A DNA stretch of 64,000 nucleotides, from NCBI GenBank assembly GCA_003255065.1, contig QAOA01006795.1, forward strand, positions 317,720-381,719, written 5' to 3'. This stretch comes from Cercis canadensis. Its lineage: Eukaryota > Streptophyta > Magnoliopsida > Fabales > Fabaceae. The notes below the pieces were generated by a model. The model saw nothing but the letters and a program-made list of their open reading frames with translations. It did no database searches and was not told the DNA's origin. Positions 1-11,418 of the stretch are shown here, piece after piece (position 1 is the stretch's first letter; each line of letters starts with the position of its first letter). Made by a program: the position numbers and the translations under genes.

Positions 1-59
<59 letters not shown>
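1..59. repeat. Poly-T tract at window edge
   Basis: An uninterrupted run of T fills the first 59 bases. It may be a genuine homopolymer, the tail of a retroposed sequence on the minus strand, or an assembly edge effect; the sequence alone does not decide. Confidence 0.8.
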
Positions 60-504
60 CTCTTCACGGGTAGCTTTCTCTAATTTTAATGTACACCAAT
101 GCGTTGCACTAGGCTGGAGTTGGTTTTATATAAGCCAAGACCTACATTTTAAAATAAGTCGAGTCTAAAATTGACGAATTTTAAAAACCAGTATCAAAAT
201 TGAAACTCTAAGTCCCTAACCCAATCCTTATATAGTAGTATATACAAATAATTGAGAATCTTTTTTTTTGTTTGTGATTATTTAAGATAATGGTACTCCT
301 CCCTCATCTCTCTTGTTTTTTTTTTTCTCTCTCTCTTTACAGGGCAGCTGCCATCTCTTGCTTTTTTTTTTATTATTTTTTTTTCTCTCTTCACAGGTAG
401 CTTTCTTTATTTTTAATATACGCTAATGCGTTGCATTAGGCTGGAGTTAGTTTTATATAAGCCATGACCTACATTTTAAAATAAGTCGAGTCTAACATTG
501 ACGA
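60..504 (+). repeat. Direct repeat pair of about 118 bp
   Basis: Bases 60-177 recur at 387-504 with an offset of 327 bp and scattered mismatches. Both copies follow a T/CT-rich tract and share the words ATGCGTTGCA and ATAAGTCGAGTCTAA. A weaker third match to the first part of the unit lies near 1120-1195 (GTGCGTTGCACGGG). This looks like a duplicated segment of a dispersed repeat; the family is not recognised. Confidence 0.65.
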
Positions 505-1830
505 TACTAGGATAATTCCCCTGCACCATTTTACCTATATTCATAGTTATTGGAAGGAGACTCTTCATTTCTCCATGTTGTGAGCAGAGATAGAGTTGAA
601 GGTTGTAAAGCAGTCTTTGAATCTTCATGCCATATTCTATCATCATTATTTTGTGCTTGTAGTTTTTATTATGTAATATTAGAAGGTTTTCTAAAATGGT
701 ATTTCCTTTGTGAATAAACTTTTTTAGTGGTTGATGGCATAATTGCAGGGATGAATTGTACCTATTGTGCACCGTAAACTTGTTTGTGTACCAATGTTTT
801 CTAACCTTGTACCTTCAAATTCATCAGATATGTTACTGCAGTTGTATATAGCATTATGTAAGCATCAGTTAAGAACGCGGATTTACATTATACTTGTTTC
901 TCATGATATATTTTCCCCTTTTTATGTGTGAATCAAAATCAACTCTAAGGAATATTTATAACTTCTCAGGGAATTGCTAACAATCATGCCTGAAATTCTT
1001 ATACCACAATTCATGATATCACTATATTAAACTAATAAAAAATTCTTTCTTTGCAAGTAAGACCATGTGTACCTATGTTACTCGCTCTCTTCCTTTTATT
1101 GTTTTTTCTGGTTTTTTTCTGTCTTTTCATGGATACGCTTTCTCTATTTTATTACATGCATGTGCGTTGCACGGGATTGCAGCTAGTTTGTAGATTGTTT
1201 GTTGCACCTGCTGTTAGCATTATGTTGTGTGATTATTGATTACATTTCTTCCATATTGTCAGTGCTTTGCCTCATCAGATTTGGTTTTCCTCATTTCTGT
1301 TTTCTCATCTATATATTAATAGGTCGTAGAAATCTCCAGCAGTCATGGCGAGAATTGGAAACTTATGGCATGAATTGGAAAACCACTCCAGCAATAAAGA
1401 ATGAGTAGAAGTTCAGAGATGAATTGGAGATAATTTTGTAAATATCTGGATTCAATTATTTGTTTCTATTTTTCCTTCTTTTTTAAATGTCACTGGGTTT
1501 AATGTGAGATTAATTTCTTGATAAGTTGTTATTTTCCTAGGAACCACCAAATCATGCACAACTGCGTAAATGACAAGAAAGGTGGGAAATTCATTATCTG
1601 ATAAAGCTAAAAGAATTTTTTTTAATCTAATTCATGCACTTTTATTACCCAAAAAAATGGAAATTTTCAACCATAGAAACCTAATGAAATATGATTACAG
1701 GTCCAAATTCAAGACTGCATGAATATACAATAAATTTGGAAACATGGCTCCAAAAAGGATCTAAGTTTAACTATAGTGGATGAAAGCAAACAAGACAAGG
1801 TAAGAAATTTGGAAAGTGCAGAGGAAAATT
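505..1830. other. No gene recognised
   Basis: AT-rich DNA with only short unsupported open frames on both strands. The part next to 1831 is presumably 3' UTR and terminator of the minus-strand methyltransferase-like gene. No RNA gene or transposon ends were seen. Confidence 0.5.
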
Positions 1831-2706
1831 TTACACAGGGCAAAATGGCCTATCCAAGTCATCTCTGTGACTAGGAATTATGAAGTGCCTTAATCTCCCT
1901 TCCTGTTTCTTCATGTATTTCTCACATAGAAATTCCTTGGAAAACTTATCCTCCACCACCCTGTTGACATCATGCACAAACACATGAGTTTCTCCATCTT
2001 CTCTATTCCTTGCCATCATCCCTGCTGTATATATAGCAGTCATTCTCCCTGGGGCTTCCTCATAATACCCAGTTGGTGCATCCACCATGATCAAATCCCA
2101 TTTTGTTTCGTAAACTTCTTCAGGTAAGCCTTTCAAAGCAAGCTGGCACATAGAGAATCTAGGATCTGCTACTGCTGTACACTCAGGCCCTCTACCAACT
2201 TCAATGAGATTCTCAGCTTGATGCACCTTGCTGTCATAGGTGACATGGTAGGACTCTAACATGGGGAACCGGCGCCGGATCTGCTCTATCCATGCCTCGT
2301 CTTCTTCAAGGAAAATTGTCCGGCCACCATAATTGAGTGTACTCCACATGAGGCTGTCATGGCCTAAGCCAAAGACTAGGAAATTGCATGGTGATCTTTT
2401 TTCTAAGACTCTTGATGTTACTGATATCTCTTTTAGTGTTTGTTGTGGGGTTATGGCTGAGGTTGAATAGTGGATGAGAGCTTGAGCTAGGGAAGGTGGG
2501 ATCTTGGTGCAAGATAGGGAACAATCTGTTATGTCACCCTTGTTTGTCTCAATTGAAGCCTTCGGTAGAGTTCTTGGTGAGCTTGGAGATAGGTCTTGGT
2601 TGGAAGTAGAAAAGTTTGATCTTAGCACAAAGAGAAGGAAAAATGCTACCAACACTCCTAGAATGAGGAGCTTGAAGTTGAGGACTTGATGGGATTTAGG
2701 CCTCAT
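1831..2706 (-). CDS. Glucuronoxylan 4-O-methyltransferase-like protein (DUF579)
   Basis: The single-exon frame encodes 291 aa of the plant DUF579 family, closest in layout to the GXM/GXMT enzymes. These transfer methyl from S-adenosylmethionine to the 4-O of glucuronic acid side chains on xylan in the Golgi. Residues 1-10 are polar and basic, followed by one hydrophobic segment (about residues 12-30), as expected for a type II Golgi anchor. A variable Ser/Pro-rich stem follows, then a conserved catalytic core with the stretches VFGLGHDSLMW, FLEEDE, WDLIMVDAPTGY and VFVHDVNR. The C-terminus ends in RPFCPV. The start is the ATG at 2706; the open frame runs ten codons further up but only from a TTG. 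The length fits GXM proteins (around 300 aa). IRX15-type DUF579 members are the alternative, but the GXM-like N-terminus and size favour methyltransferase. The frame is intact. Confidence 0.85.
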   Translation of the reverse strand: MRPKSHQVLNFKLLILGVLVAFFLLFVLRSNFSTSNQDLSPSSPRTLPKASIETNKGDITDCSLSCTKIPPSLAQALIHYSTSAITPQQTLKEISVTSRVLEKRSPCNFLVFGLGHDSLMWSTLNYGGRTIFLEEDEAWIEQIRRRFPMLESYHVTYDSKVHQAENLIEVGRGPECTAVADPRFSMCQLALKGLPEEVYETKWDLIMVDAPTGYYEEAPGRMTAIYTAGMMARNREDGETHVFVHDVNRVVEDKFSKEFLCEKYMKKQEGRLRHFIIPSHRDDLDRPFCPV

Positions 2707-2814
2707 GCTTGAGATGTCCAAGAGAGGAAGTATCAAGAACTATTCTTGCCTTTGTCCTTTGGGGTATGGAAGCAAGTGAGAAAAATGGTGGGTGAAGCTA
2801 TGGATTTTCAGGGT

Positions 2815-2931
2815 TTAAGTTAAGGTTATATTTGGTTCCAAGTTGGGGGAGAAAAGCTGAGAGTTTAGAAGGAAGAGATGGGAAGGTAGAGTAATTGATA
2901 TGTGATGCTTGGACATGAAGGGAAAAGGCAT
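2815..2931 (-). other. Possible 38-codon upstream ORF in the leader
   Basis: An ATG at 2931 opens a frame that closes with TAA at 2817-2815, before the methyltransferase start at 2706. It lies downstream of the likely TATA box, so it should be in the leader and could damp translation. No conservation can be judged here. Confidence 0.35.
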
Positions 2932-3027
2932 GCAGTGGATATTTGATGAGGACTAAAGAGCTGCAAGAATTTTCAATGAAGCAAACAGTGGTTGTTGGAT
3001 CTACAAGTTGGTTTGGTGGCATTTCTC

Positions 3028-3037
3028 TTTTATATCT
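3028..3037 (-). promoter_or_regulatory. TATA box of the methyltransferase-like gene
   Basis: GATATAAAAG on the minus strand lies about 320 bases upstream of the start codon. Transcription would then begin near 3000, giving a leader of about 300 bases without an obvious intron. Confidence 0.5.
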
Positions 3038-3039
3038 TT

Positions 3040-4100
3040 GTTTTCTCCTGTTAAGTGCTTATTCGTTAATTTAGTGTGCTTTGACGTGGTTAACAATCAA
3101 AATCTAAATTATACTTCAACTGTTCTTCTGTTGAAGCTAAAATAACAAACCTGATTCTGCACTCTAATGTTATCTCTACTTTTATGTATATAAAATGATA
3201 ATATGCGTGCCCCAGATTGAATAATACCAATGGAACAAAATTAAAATAAGAATTGGAAGGGAATAAAATCAGAGAAAAGGAAAGTATTAAAAAAAAATAG
3301 CTTACTTATTCAGCTGTTATCTTGTTTAAATTAATCATGTAATTATCGATGAAAAAATTCTTAAAATAGTAGAAAAGACAATTTAACGTCTTGGTGTCAC
3401 GCGTTTCTCTATTTTTCGCTTTCATTTTTCTCAGTATTGGAGAAATTGATTTTATGTGGACGGCCGCAATGAAAATTATAAAAAGGTTTGAGGGCTTGTT
3501 TTGCCTCATTTTCTTTGTCCTACACCTTCACATCCAATGAATACATGGCAAGGGATATGCTTTCCTTTCAATTCGTGTTTCACTCTTATTAACAAATCAA
3601 ATTTATAAGAAAAGTGCTTTGTTTCTAAGTTGGGATTGATACCCTACTTCTAATCTCTAAAGCAAATTAAAAAAAAGGCAAGGAAATCTCATAAACTACA
3701 GAGAAAATAAGCATGCTTAAGCACGTCATTGGCATATTGTGAGGAAGCATTTGGCTGCATTCTTCTATTGGTTGACTCTGTTTGGAGGTCAGAATAGCAA
3801 GAATATCAGCACTTTTCATTCTCAGATCATGACTCCATTTGGGTCACAACTGTAATATTACATCACACCTTCTATATTCCCACTAACAAATCAGTTTAAA
3901 TTATGAAAAAGGAAAGGAAAGACAGATCAATTTAGTTACATTAACAAGCTTTAATGGTTATACAAGGTAGACCCGATGCAAATGTTTTTATATAAACAGA
4001 CACTAAATTTGATCTTAGCCTAAAGAATGAGAAAGGTGTCACTGTCACAAGCAAACTGATAGTAAATGTTTTCTGAAGTTTCTTTCTGTTATTTCATCAG
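3040..4100. other. Intergenic, no gene recognised
   Basis: AT-rich DNA between the methyltransferase-like promoter and the 3' end of the kinase gene. Short frames on both strands show no family resemblance. Confidence 0.5.
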
Positions 4101-4311
4101 TATATTCATGTTGAAGAGATATCTATATATAGAAAAGTAAGACTTTCTTTGGCATTCCGATTCTAACAGAGCTCTCTTGACAGTACATATCAAACTTGGA
4201 TAACTGATTAGCCTTTGCATTTAATGATGTCAAATCTGCTTTATCATAATCAGTTTCAGCTGTACAAAGTAAATATCCAGCAAGACTATGCCAAGGAGAT
4301 GACCTCACCAT

Positions 4312-4451
4312 CTGGAAATAAAACAATTTGCCAGTGCATCAATTTCAAAAGCCATCAACGTTTTTACAGTCAATGGCCATGAATTGCATTTGCTCTAAAG
4401 ACTATCCACTTTCCTGACCTAAAAAGTGTTGGTTAGAACTTTGTACCATAC
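4312..4451 (-). other. Probable 3' UTR intron of the kinase gene
   Basis: Downstream of the stop (4627-4625) the minus strand has a donor CAAG/GTATGG at 4451 and an acceptor TTTCCAG/ATGG ending at 4312. Both match the plant consensus. An intron after the stop is unusual and can target a transcript for NMD, so the call is tentative. Confidence 0.4.
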
Positions 4452-4624
4452 CTTGAATGGTAACCATAAATATGATGTGATGAACCTCACTTGAGTTCCA
4501 TCAGCCCTAATGTTATCATCAGCATCAAGATGTGTTGAATTTCCAGAAGAAATATATCTTTGCATTACGAGAATCCCAATATTGTGCTCCAGTGTCCTCA
4601 TCATCATAATTTTCCTCTTGAAAG

Positions 4625-7600
4625 TCACTTGTTATTTCTCACGTGATGAAGTAGTGATTCAGTTTGGCCATTCCCACTGCCAGTTTTTTTTGTCTTTACC
4701 TTATCGAGACGAGCTTTGCGGACAGCATGTTGGATTTGTCTTTCGTGTTCCTTAAGCATTTCTTCAAGGTTCCCTCCCGGAGGGAGCAATGGTCCTGAAT
4801 AGTGGATGCGTCCATTTTTAGGTGCGTAACCCTGAGGTCAGAAACAAGCATGTTATTACTTGATAGCTTCATGGTTATAAATATGACAAGCATAATAGCT
4901 AATGACCCCAAACAAGAAACTCCCCAGGCTAAATACAGATTCCAGAAGAGCATATGTCTACATCATTAGGTAAATTTCATGATCTATTTTAGTTATGGAT
5001 ATCACAATCACAACGAGATCTTCACATAAAGATGCTCCAGCAAGCAGGCCAGAGTCTCAATCCCTCTCAAATTCATCCTTTTTCCCATTCTTTGGCCTCT
5101 TAAATGTAAATGAATTTGATTTCACACTCAATCTTCTCATCTCTCTCAAGTCTACGCTATTTAAATTAGTTATATTCTCAAAGACGTTATAAAGGTGATT
5201 GAAAAATAGATAGAAGAGTAATTGCATTAATGATTGTTTATCAGTTATTTCTTTACCATGGCAGGCTCCTTCACCGTAGGATGGCACTCCTTCTTGTACA
5301 AAGACTTATCCAGCAACTGGTTGGACTCGCCATCAGCTAGATGGCTATATCTCGTCCTAAAGCGATCCCCTGGCCAATTTGAATTCACACTTGAGTCTCC
5401 ACCAATATCAAACCGTGAACCACCACCTCGAACTGCAACTGAATTAGAAAATCTAGACAGTTCTCCAGCAGGACCAGTACCACCATGTGAGAGAGATCCC
5501 TGCTTTCTCAACTCGGCAGTGTTTCTTGAACTAAAGACATGGCCAGGGCCAGGGCCAGCAAGGGCCTCTTCCTCCTTCATGTTGCGTGAAGACCCATATG
5601 CAGTCGGATGCATTGACTGACCAGAATGAGAGAAAATATTGAGTGGTCTTGACCTTGCAGGTTCAATTGGGAAGCCAGCACCACCATCCTCTTCCGTATT
5701 GTACTTCTCACTTACAGAATTAGACTGCTGTTTTCTCTTCTGGGGAAAAAAATCACATGACCAAAAGTCGGATCAGACAATTGTAACTAAGTTTTAGGGA
5801 ATTAGTGAGCATAAGATACATTAACACATAAGTCTATAAATTGAAGTACCTCTATTGATGCCTGCAACTCAGCATTAGCATCAGGTGCTGGCACGGCTTT
5901 AGATTCTCTGGTAGCCCTCCTAACTAATTCCTGTTCATATCCTTTACTACCAGCAGCTCTTCGCCTTTTCCCAAATGAACAAATGGGTAACATAAGTAAC
6001 ACACATAGGAAAAAGGGATAGCTTTACAATAGCCAATCAAACCAAAAATAATACTCCAAAAAAAGAAGAAAAAGAAACAAAAAAGAAAAATTCTAATTGA
6101 GTTACATAGAGTCTTAGACTAGTCAGTAGTTCCAGAAAATAGCTCCGACAAAGACAAAGAAAAAAAGCCTTTTTTATTTTTTCAGAAGCAAGTTCAAATA
6201 TTTGACAATAATGATATCAGTCCCTTCATATGATAGTTTGCCAAATAAATAGAAAAGCAAATTACATAAAAGCAAACAGTAGCAGCACAGTTCTGTGCTA
6301 TCATTCAGATTATGTGAAGATCAGATCACATAAAATCTTGCAAGAATTTCAGATAATAAATTATAGGAGATAGAATACCTTCTAGCTTCATCTTCTCGAA
6401 GCTTGGCATCAAACTCCTTACTTGGTGGGTACTTAGGCAATGTTGATGGATCACAAGGAAGAGGCTTTGTTGTGAAGAACTGGAAAAGGAAACTGTCATT
6501 AACGAAAAACTATAGAGAGAGAACACTATTACATTACTGCATGAAGAAAATTAGAGGATGTGACAGAAGCATTCCATTCAGACAACTTGGGCATGAACAT
6601 TTCACAGAAGAGAGAACTAATAGCTACCTCACTCAGAAGTGCTAAAGAAGCAATTCCTCGACCCTCAGGTTCTATAGCAAGAAGGGACTCCAAAAGGCTC
6701 AGTGCTGATGAAGGAAAATCCTTAAATGTCTCAGCAACAACACGTTTGTAAGGATGTTGAGGTTTGAAAATTGTTGCATGTGGTAGTTTTGACTTCTTCC
6801 AGTATTCTTCAGAAGGCGATCCACAAAGTTTGAAGATCTTATGAAGTTGCTCTACCTAGAATGACAGATTACAAGATCTTATCGCCCAATTAAATCATAA
6901 CAAAGCTTTAACATATCAATAAATAAAACATATAATGAAAGAATAATGCAAGTTAAAAAGCACCTAAAAATTGTCTTAAGTAATGTGATGCTATAGCAAT
7001 TAAATATATTAAATTGGTCCATCAGAATATAAATAGTAGATTAGAAAAACATTGTGGTAATCAATACAGTAGTCTATCGGATGCTAAACTAGAAACCTGG
7101 CAATTTATAAGCATCATTTATAAGTTTCCTTCTCAATCTGTAAATTCTGCTTCCAGTACACACAATGCAAAGGTGAAAGAGTAGGACTTTATTAATTTAA
7201 GCCTTGTTTTAACATAAAATGGCTGCTCAGAATAGCAAAAGATAGGGCTTCAGTATGCCCAATAAAATGTCGGATGCAAGCACAAAAGCAGGAGGGTAAA
7301 GGTAAAGCTACCTCTGTTCGTCCAGGCATTATGGGCTTCCCAGCAAACAATTCTGCAAGAATACAACCACTACTCCACAAGTCCACAGCAACTCCATAAT
7401 CTGTAGCTCCAAGTAAAAGTTCAGGTGGTCTGTACCACAAGGTTACCACACGACTTGTTAAAGGCTGCCTCTGACTCTGAGATGGCTGAAAAAAAGTTGC
7501 TAGCCCAAAATCACCAATCTTTAGGTTGCCATTATTGCCAATCAGAAGATTTGATCCCTTGATGTCACGGTGCAGAACACCATGACTGTGACAATGCTCA

Positions 7601-9338
7601 AGACCACGAAGTAACTGTTGCATATAACATTTGATCTGCAGCAAAAGATTTGTTTTTGAAGTATAACTATAGGAGTCACAGAAAACATGAATCCCTTGTG
7701 AGAACAGAAGAAACAGATGCAAATAACATCAAAATAGGTAAAACATTGCACATATCATGAAATTATTGAGGCGTAAACAACAGGATGCAACCCTTTAGAG
7801 TAAATTGCTGGAAACTAACCACTCAAGCCCAGCAGAAATTTATACAGTACAGTGCTTTTGAGTTTTGACACATCAAATTCTATTAAAGAGAAGGTTTTTT
7901 TCTTTTTTGTACAAAAGAAGTTTAGCACATTAATCTATATATCTCGATTGTGTATTTCTTTCTCATATCAGACACCGCCATTATACAAATCTTAGACACT
8001 TTAGAGATGCTACAAGGTCCATTATACCAATAATTACTAATCTGACTCAATGAGCAAGTTCACAAAAGAAAAGTCACATCAACAAGTGAATTTAAAATGT
8101 TTCCATCAGTTTGATTAGGCACAAAGGCAAATTTTACTTTCATAAAGATATAAAGATTCTTGTCTGGGCACACAATAAGAAGCTCAAATCAAGTACCTGG
8201 GCTTCAGTAAACTTGCTGCCAGGTATTGCTGCAAGCCCTGCAAGATCATGCTCCATATATTCAAAAATAAGATACAAGCTGCCAGAAACCCTTGAAGTAA
8301 TCATGCCTTCAAGCTTCATGACATTTGGATGATCAAGTTTTCGCAATACAATAATTTCTCTTGCCATAAAACGAACACTTTCTGGGTCCATGTTAGCAAA
8401 CCGAACCTTCTTCAATGCAACGATTTTATTTGATTCAAGATCACGAGCTCTGTAAACACTGCTGTAAGTTCCTTGCCCAATCTGCAGTATCACAAGAAAC
8501 TTAATTTGCTTATGACAAAAGGTGAACTTGTCAAAAGAAAAGAAAAAAAAGGCCAAAGTTTTTCCATTGACTTATCAAAACAGAATTATTCCATATGTGG
8601 AACTTAGGAACTGACTTCCTTCAATTAGAAGCATTAATAAATATTTGAATCAAAGAGCTCTGTGTGTACATATGAACTAGGAAAAAGGAATACTGAAGAT
8701 GTAAACTAAATTGAAGAGCTTATGGATTTATATAATCTACGACCAGCAATTGTTTCCATATTTTGTTTGCTTATAATAAGATTCCAAACAATGACCAATA
8801 GTCTATGTAGAAACATATAAACAAATTAGCAGATTTAAAAAAAACCACATTAAATGACTCAACTTACCTTGTCCAACTTCTCAAATGAGTCTGCTCTGCG
8901 TGGTATCCAACCACTAATGGCTTCCCCAGCAACTGTAGTGAGCCAAGAAGGCCAACCAGCAAGAACTTGAGCTCCTCTTTCCCCTCTAGTTACACTATAG
9001 ATTCTAGACACCTTAGGTTGTCCTTGTCCTCCAACCCCAATTCCCATGTTTGAGTTTAGCTGAACCTGTGGTTTTGCAGGCATTCCAGTAACTTCCACAT
9101 TCTTTTCCCCCTCATCTGACGAATTGGGAGTGGACCCTGCATGTCCATCCCTAGATGGATTAGATATCAACCTTGCAGTAGCATCATTCCCACTGCCATC
9201 AGCCTCTATTGCTACTCTCTCTCCCCTAGAAGGACCCGAATGTTTTAAAGATCTATTTGCCTTTAAATCTTTGTCTTTGGCATGGTTCTCAGCAACATAT
9301 TGATTTGAAGAGGTTCCTTTCGAGCATATACAGCCCAT
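4625..9338 (-). CDS. CDK-like Ser/Thr protein kinase, IBS1/At1g54610 type, N-myristoylated
   Basis: Eight coding exons (minus order 9338-8868, 8481-8197, 7635-7312, 6855-6628, 6479-6379, 5964-5850, 5739-5257, 4831-4625) join in phase with GT-AG introns to give 737 aa. MGCICSKG at the N-terminus is a myristoylation and probable palmitoylation signal, so membrane anchoring is expected. After a Ser-rich region and the conserved stretch ISGWIPRRADSFEKLDK, the kinase domain starts at residue 158. It has glycine loop IGQGTYSSV, VAIK-type lysine near 181, C-helix MDPESVRFMAREI, catalytic HRDIKGSN (Asp276), DFG (Asp294) and WYRPPELLLG. Kinase sequence ends near residue 435. The basic C-terminal tail has KYPPSKEFDAKLREDEARRR and a low-complexity Gly/Ser region, and ends after a conserved YSGPLLPPGG segment. 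This matches the plant CDK-like group containing IBS1, implicated in defence priming; substrates are unknown. The start is the first ATG of the second leader exon. Confidence 0.9.
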
Positions 9339-9357
9339 AACTCTCGTTAGCACTCCC

Positions 9358-9592
9358 TAAAATCCCTAAAATATGACACCAATTTCAATGCACACCCAAT
9401 GAAATTCGTCAGCAATTCCGAATGCTCAATGCTTGAAAGCGACTCCTGTCTGTCATTGAACTTCTATGTGAACATTTGTATCCATGGAACAAATTGAACT
9501 CAAATTCTCTTTCTTTCAGACAATTGAGAGAGAACCCAGATCCCTAAATCAAAGAAAAGATAGAAGAAGTAAATAGGATGAATAAATATACC
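9358..9592 (-). other. 5' UTR intron of the kinase gene
   Basis: A donor GGAG/GTATAT at 9592 and an acceptor GGATTTTAG/GGAG ending at 9358 bracket a 235-base leader intron. The start codon falls about 20 bases into the following exon. The upstream leader exon would extend to about 10345. Confidence 0.5.
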
Positions 9593-10376
9593 TCCTGTGT
9601 GTGCGAGACGAGAGCCTACTCTGAGAAGTTTACGATAACTCTGGTCTCGAAATCAAACCAAATTCATTCGGAACAACTCAATGAAGAAGAAAAACAACGA
9701 ATTTGAACGCCCCAAATCTCAAAATGAACAGAATCCCAGTTCGAGGGAAGGGACACAAGAATGCCGATATCTTTTACCCACGTTAAGGGCGAACAAAACT
9801 TCGTCAGACGAATCAAGCATCAAAAACTGAAAAACCAAGCCATAATGGCAAAATGTGAGTCATTAAAATCTGGGATTCATGGTTGGCAACGCTGTGAATG
9901 GATTGCCTCCGATATTTTCTGCTATAAATGTGTTAAAGCCGTTAAACGAAGCAAGTACCACCTAAGCAAAGCAACTAACACACCCAAAAAAATTCACTTT
10001 TTACCTTTCTGGATTTGCAATGTGAGCTGTAATGGAGAGAAAAGGAAAAAATCCTACAGAAAGAGAAACATTGGGAGAGAATGAGATATTGTAGAAAGAG
10101 AAAGCGAGAGAATTTCGGATCTGGGTCACCCTACAAACCCGAATAACCAGTGAATATCTGAATGGGAATTAGATTGAGATTGACCAACTACACTTGGTTT
10201 GAGATAAAGAGGAAAATTCAGAGTACGTTGCGCACTGTTGCGAATAAGAAGAAGGGTGTAAGTATAATGTAGGCTATGCAGCAATGCAAGGACACGTTGA
10301 GAGAGAGTGGGAAGAAAACATGGGCTTCTCGTGGGGGGGAAGGAAGGAACAAAATAGAAACGATAAATGATCCTTG

Positions 10377-10386
10377 TTTTATATCT
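10377..10386 (-). promoter_or_regulatory. TATA box of the kinase gene
   Basis: AGATATAAAA on the minus strand, about 1.05 kb upstream of the start codon. It places transcription start near 10345 and is consistent with a leader that contains an intron. Confidence 0.45.
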
Positions 10387-10462
10387 TTTCAGCTCAATCC
10401 AACGAATGCAGAGAAAGAGAGAGGTGCACAAACTTAGGCGCAGTGGAGACTATAGCTTTTGC

Positions 10463-10468
10463 CACGTG
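10463..10468. promoter_or_regulatory. G-box CACGTG upstream of the kinase TATA box
   Basis: A perfect CACGTG palindrome lies about 80 bases upstream of the TATA box, followed within a few bases by a second ACGTG core (AACGTGTGG). Paired ACGT cores are typical of ABA- or light-responsive plant promoters bound by bZIP/bHLH factors. The regulatory meaning is inferred. Confidence 0.45.
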
Positions 10469-10569
10469 GAAACGTGTGGGGCCCTTGGGATAGTTGGTCC
10501 CTTGTCGGTTTTTTTGGTTAGTTCGTTTTTATTAGAGAGTGACGCAATAACCCATGCATGAAAATTCCT

Positions 10570-11375
10570 TTTCAATGAAAAAGATTGAAATGTACTGCAC
10601 ATAATAATTTCTAAGATTTTTTTTTTTTTTTTGACATTAGAATCTCTATTTTGTGTTTCCTAAACAAACACAGAGTCTCAATTTGTATATTACATGATTA
10701 CGCATTTGTTTACTTACACGCTTATAGATATTTGAATTTAAATTGAGAAAAAATATATTGTCATCAACTAAGATTAGAACACTTGTACACATGTGCTCAA
10801 GTGTATACTTAAGGAATGTTTCTTCTAGCACTATAAGATAATTTTGATTATTGATGTGGTTTAGAAAATTATAGCTAAACGATCTTAAAATGCTATTGGA
10901 TACGGATATTTTGATATCTCTTTTTTCGCAATTTAGAAAAATTTTAAACTGAAAATAAATATGTTACGATTTTTTTAAGGGAAAAAATAAATTATGGTTA
11001 ATGGTGCAATANATGATTAATGGTGCAATACTCCTAATATATTATTGCACTTTTGAACCTAAATTTTTTTAGCAACCGTTATTTTTCATGTTAATTTATT
11101 TTATAGACAACTTTTTTATTTAGCCATACAAAGTACAAAGTATTTTTTTTTCATTTTAACTTGCTTTAAGAATATTTTCATACATCATTAAAAAAAAAAA
11201 AAGAAGGAGTGTGTGGTTATATATATCCAATTGAGAAATAATATTTGAACATCTAATGTAGGAGGAGTAGGAGGTTTGAGTCGTACCCAACAAGATTGAG
11301 TTTAGATAATATCAAATATTGTCATGTATGCAACAAATACTTGAAAAGTAGGGCTAATGGCCCTTTGATTCATTA

Positions 11376-11418
<43 letters not shown>

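Noticed and set aside
476-772. 98-codon minus-strand open frame
   Set aside because: Low-complexity, AT-driven composition, no family resemblance, no splice or promoter context.
2504-2689. Plus-strand frame over the methyltransferase-like gene
   Set aside because: Antisense shadow of the coding sequence.
5234-5620. 128-codon plus-strand frame
   Set aside because: Lies antisense to the seventh coding exon of the kinase gene, whose phase and homology are clear.
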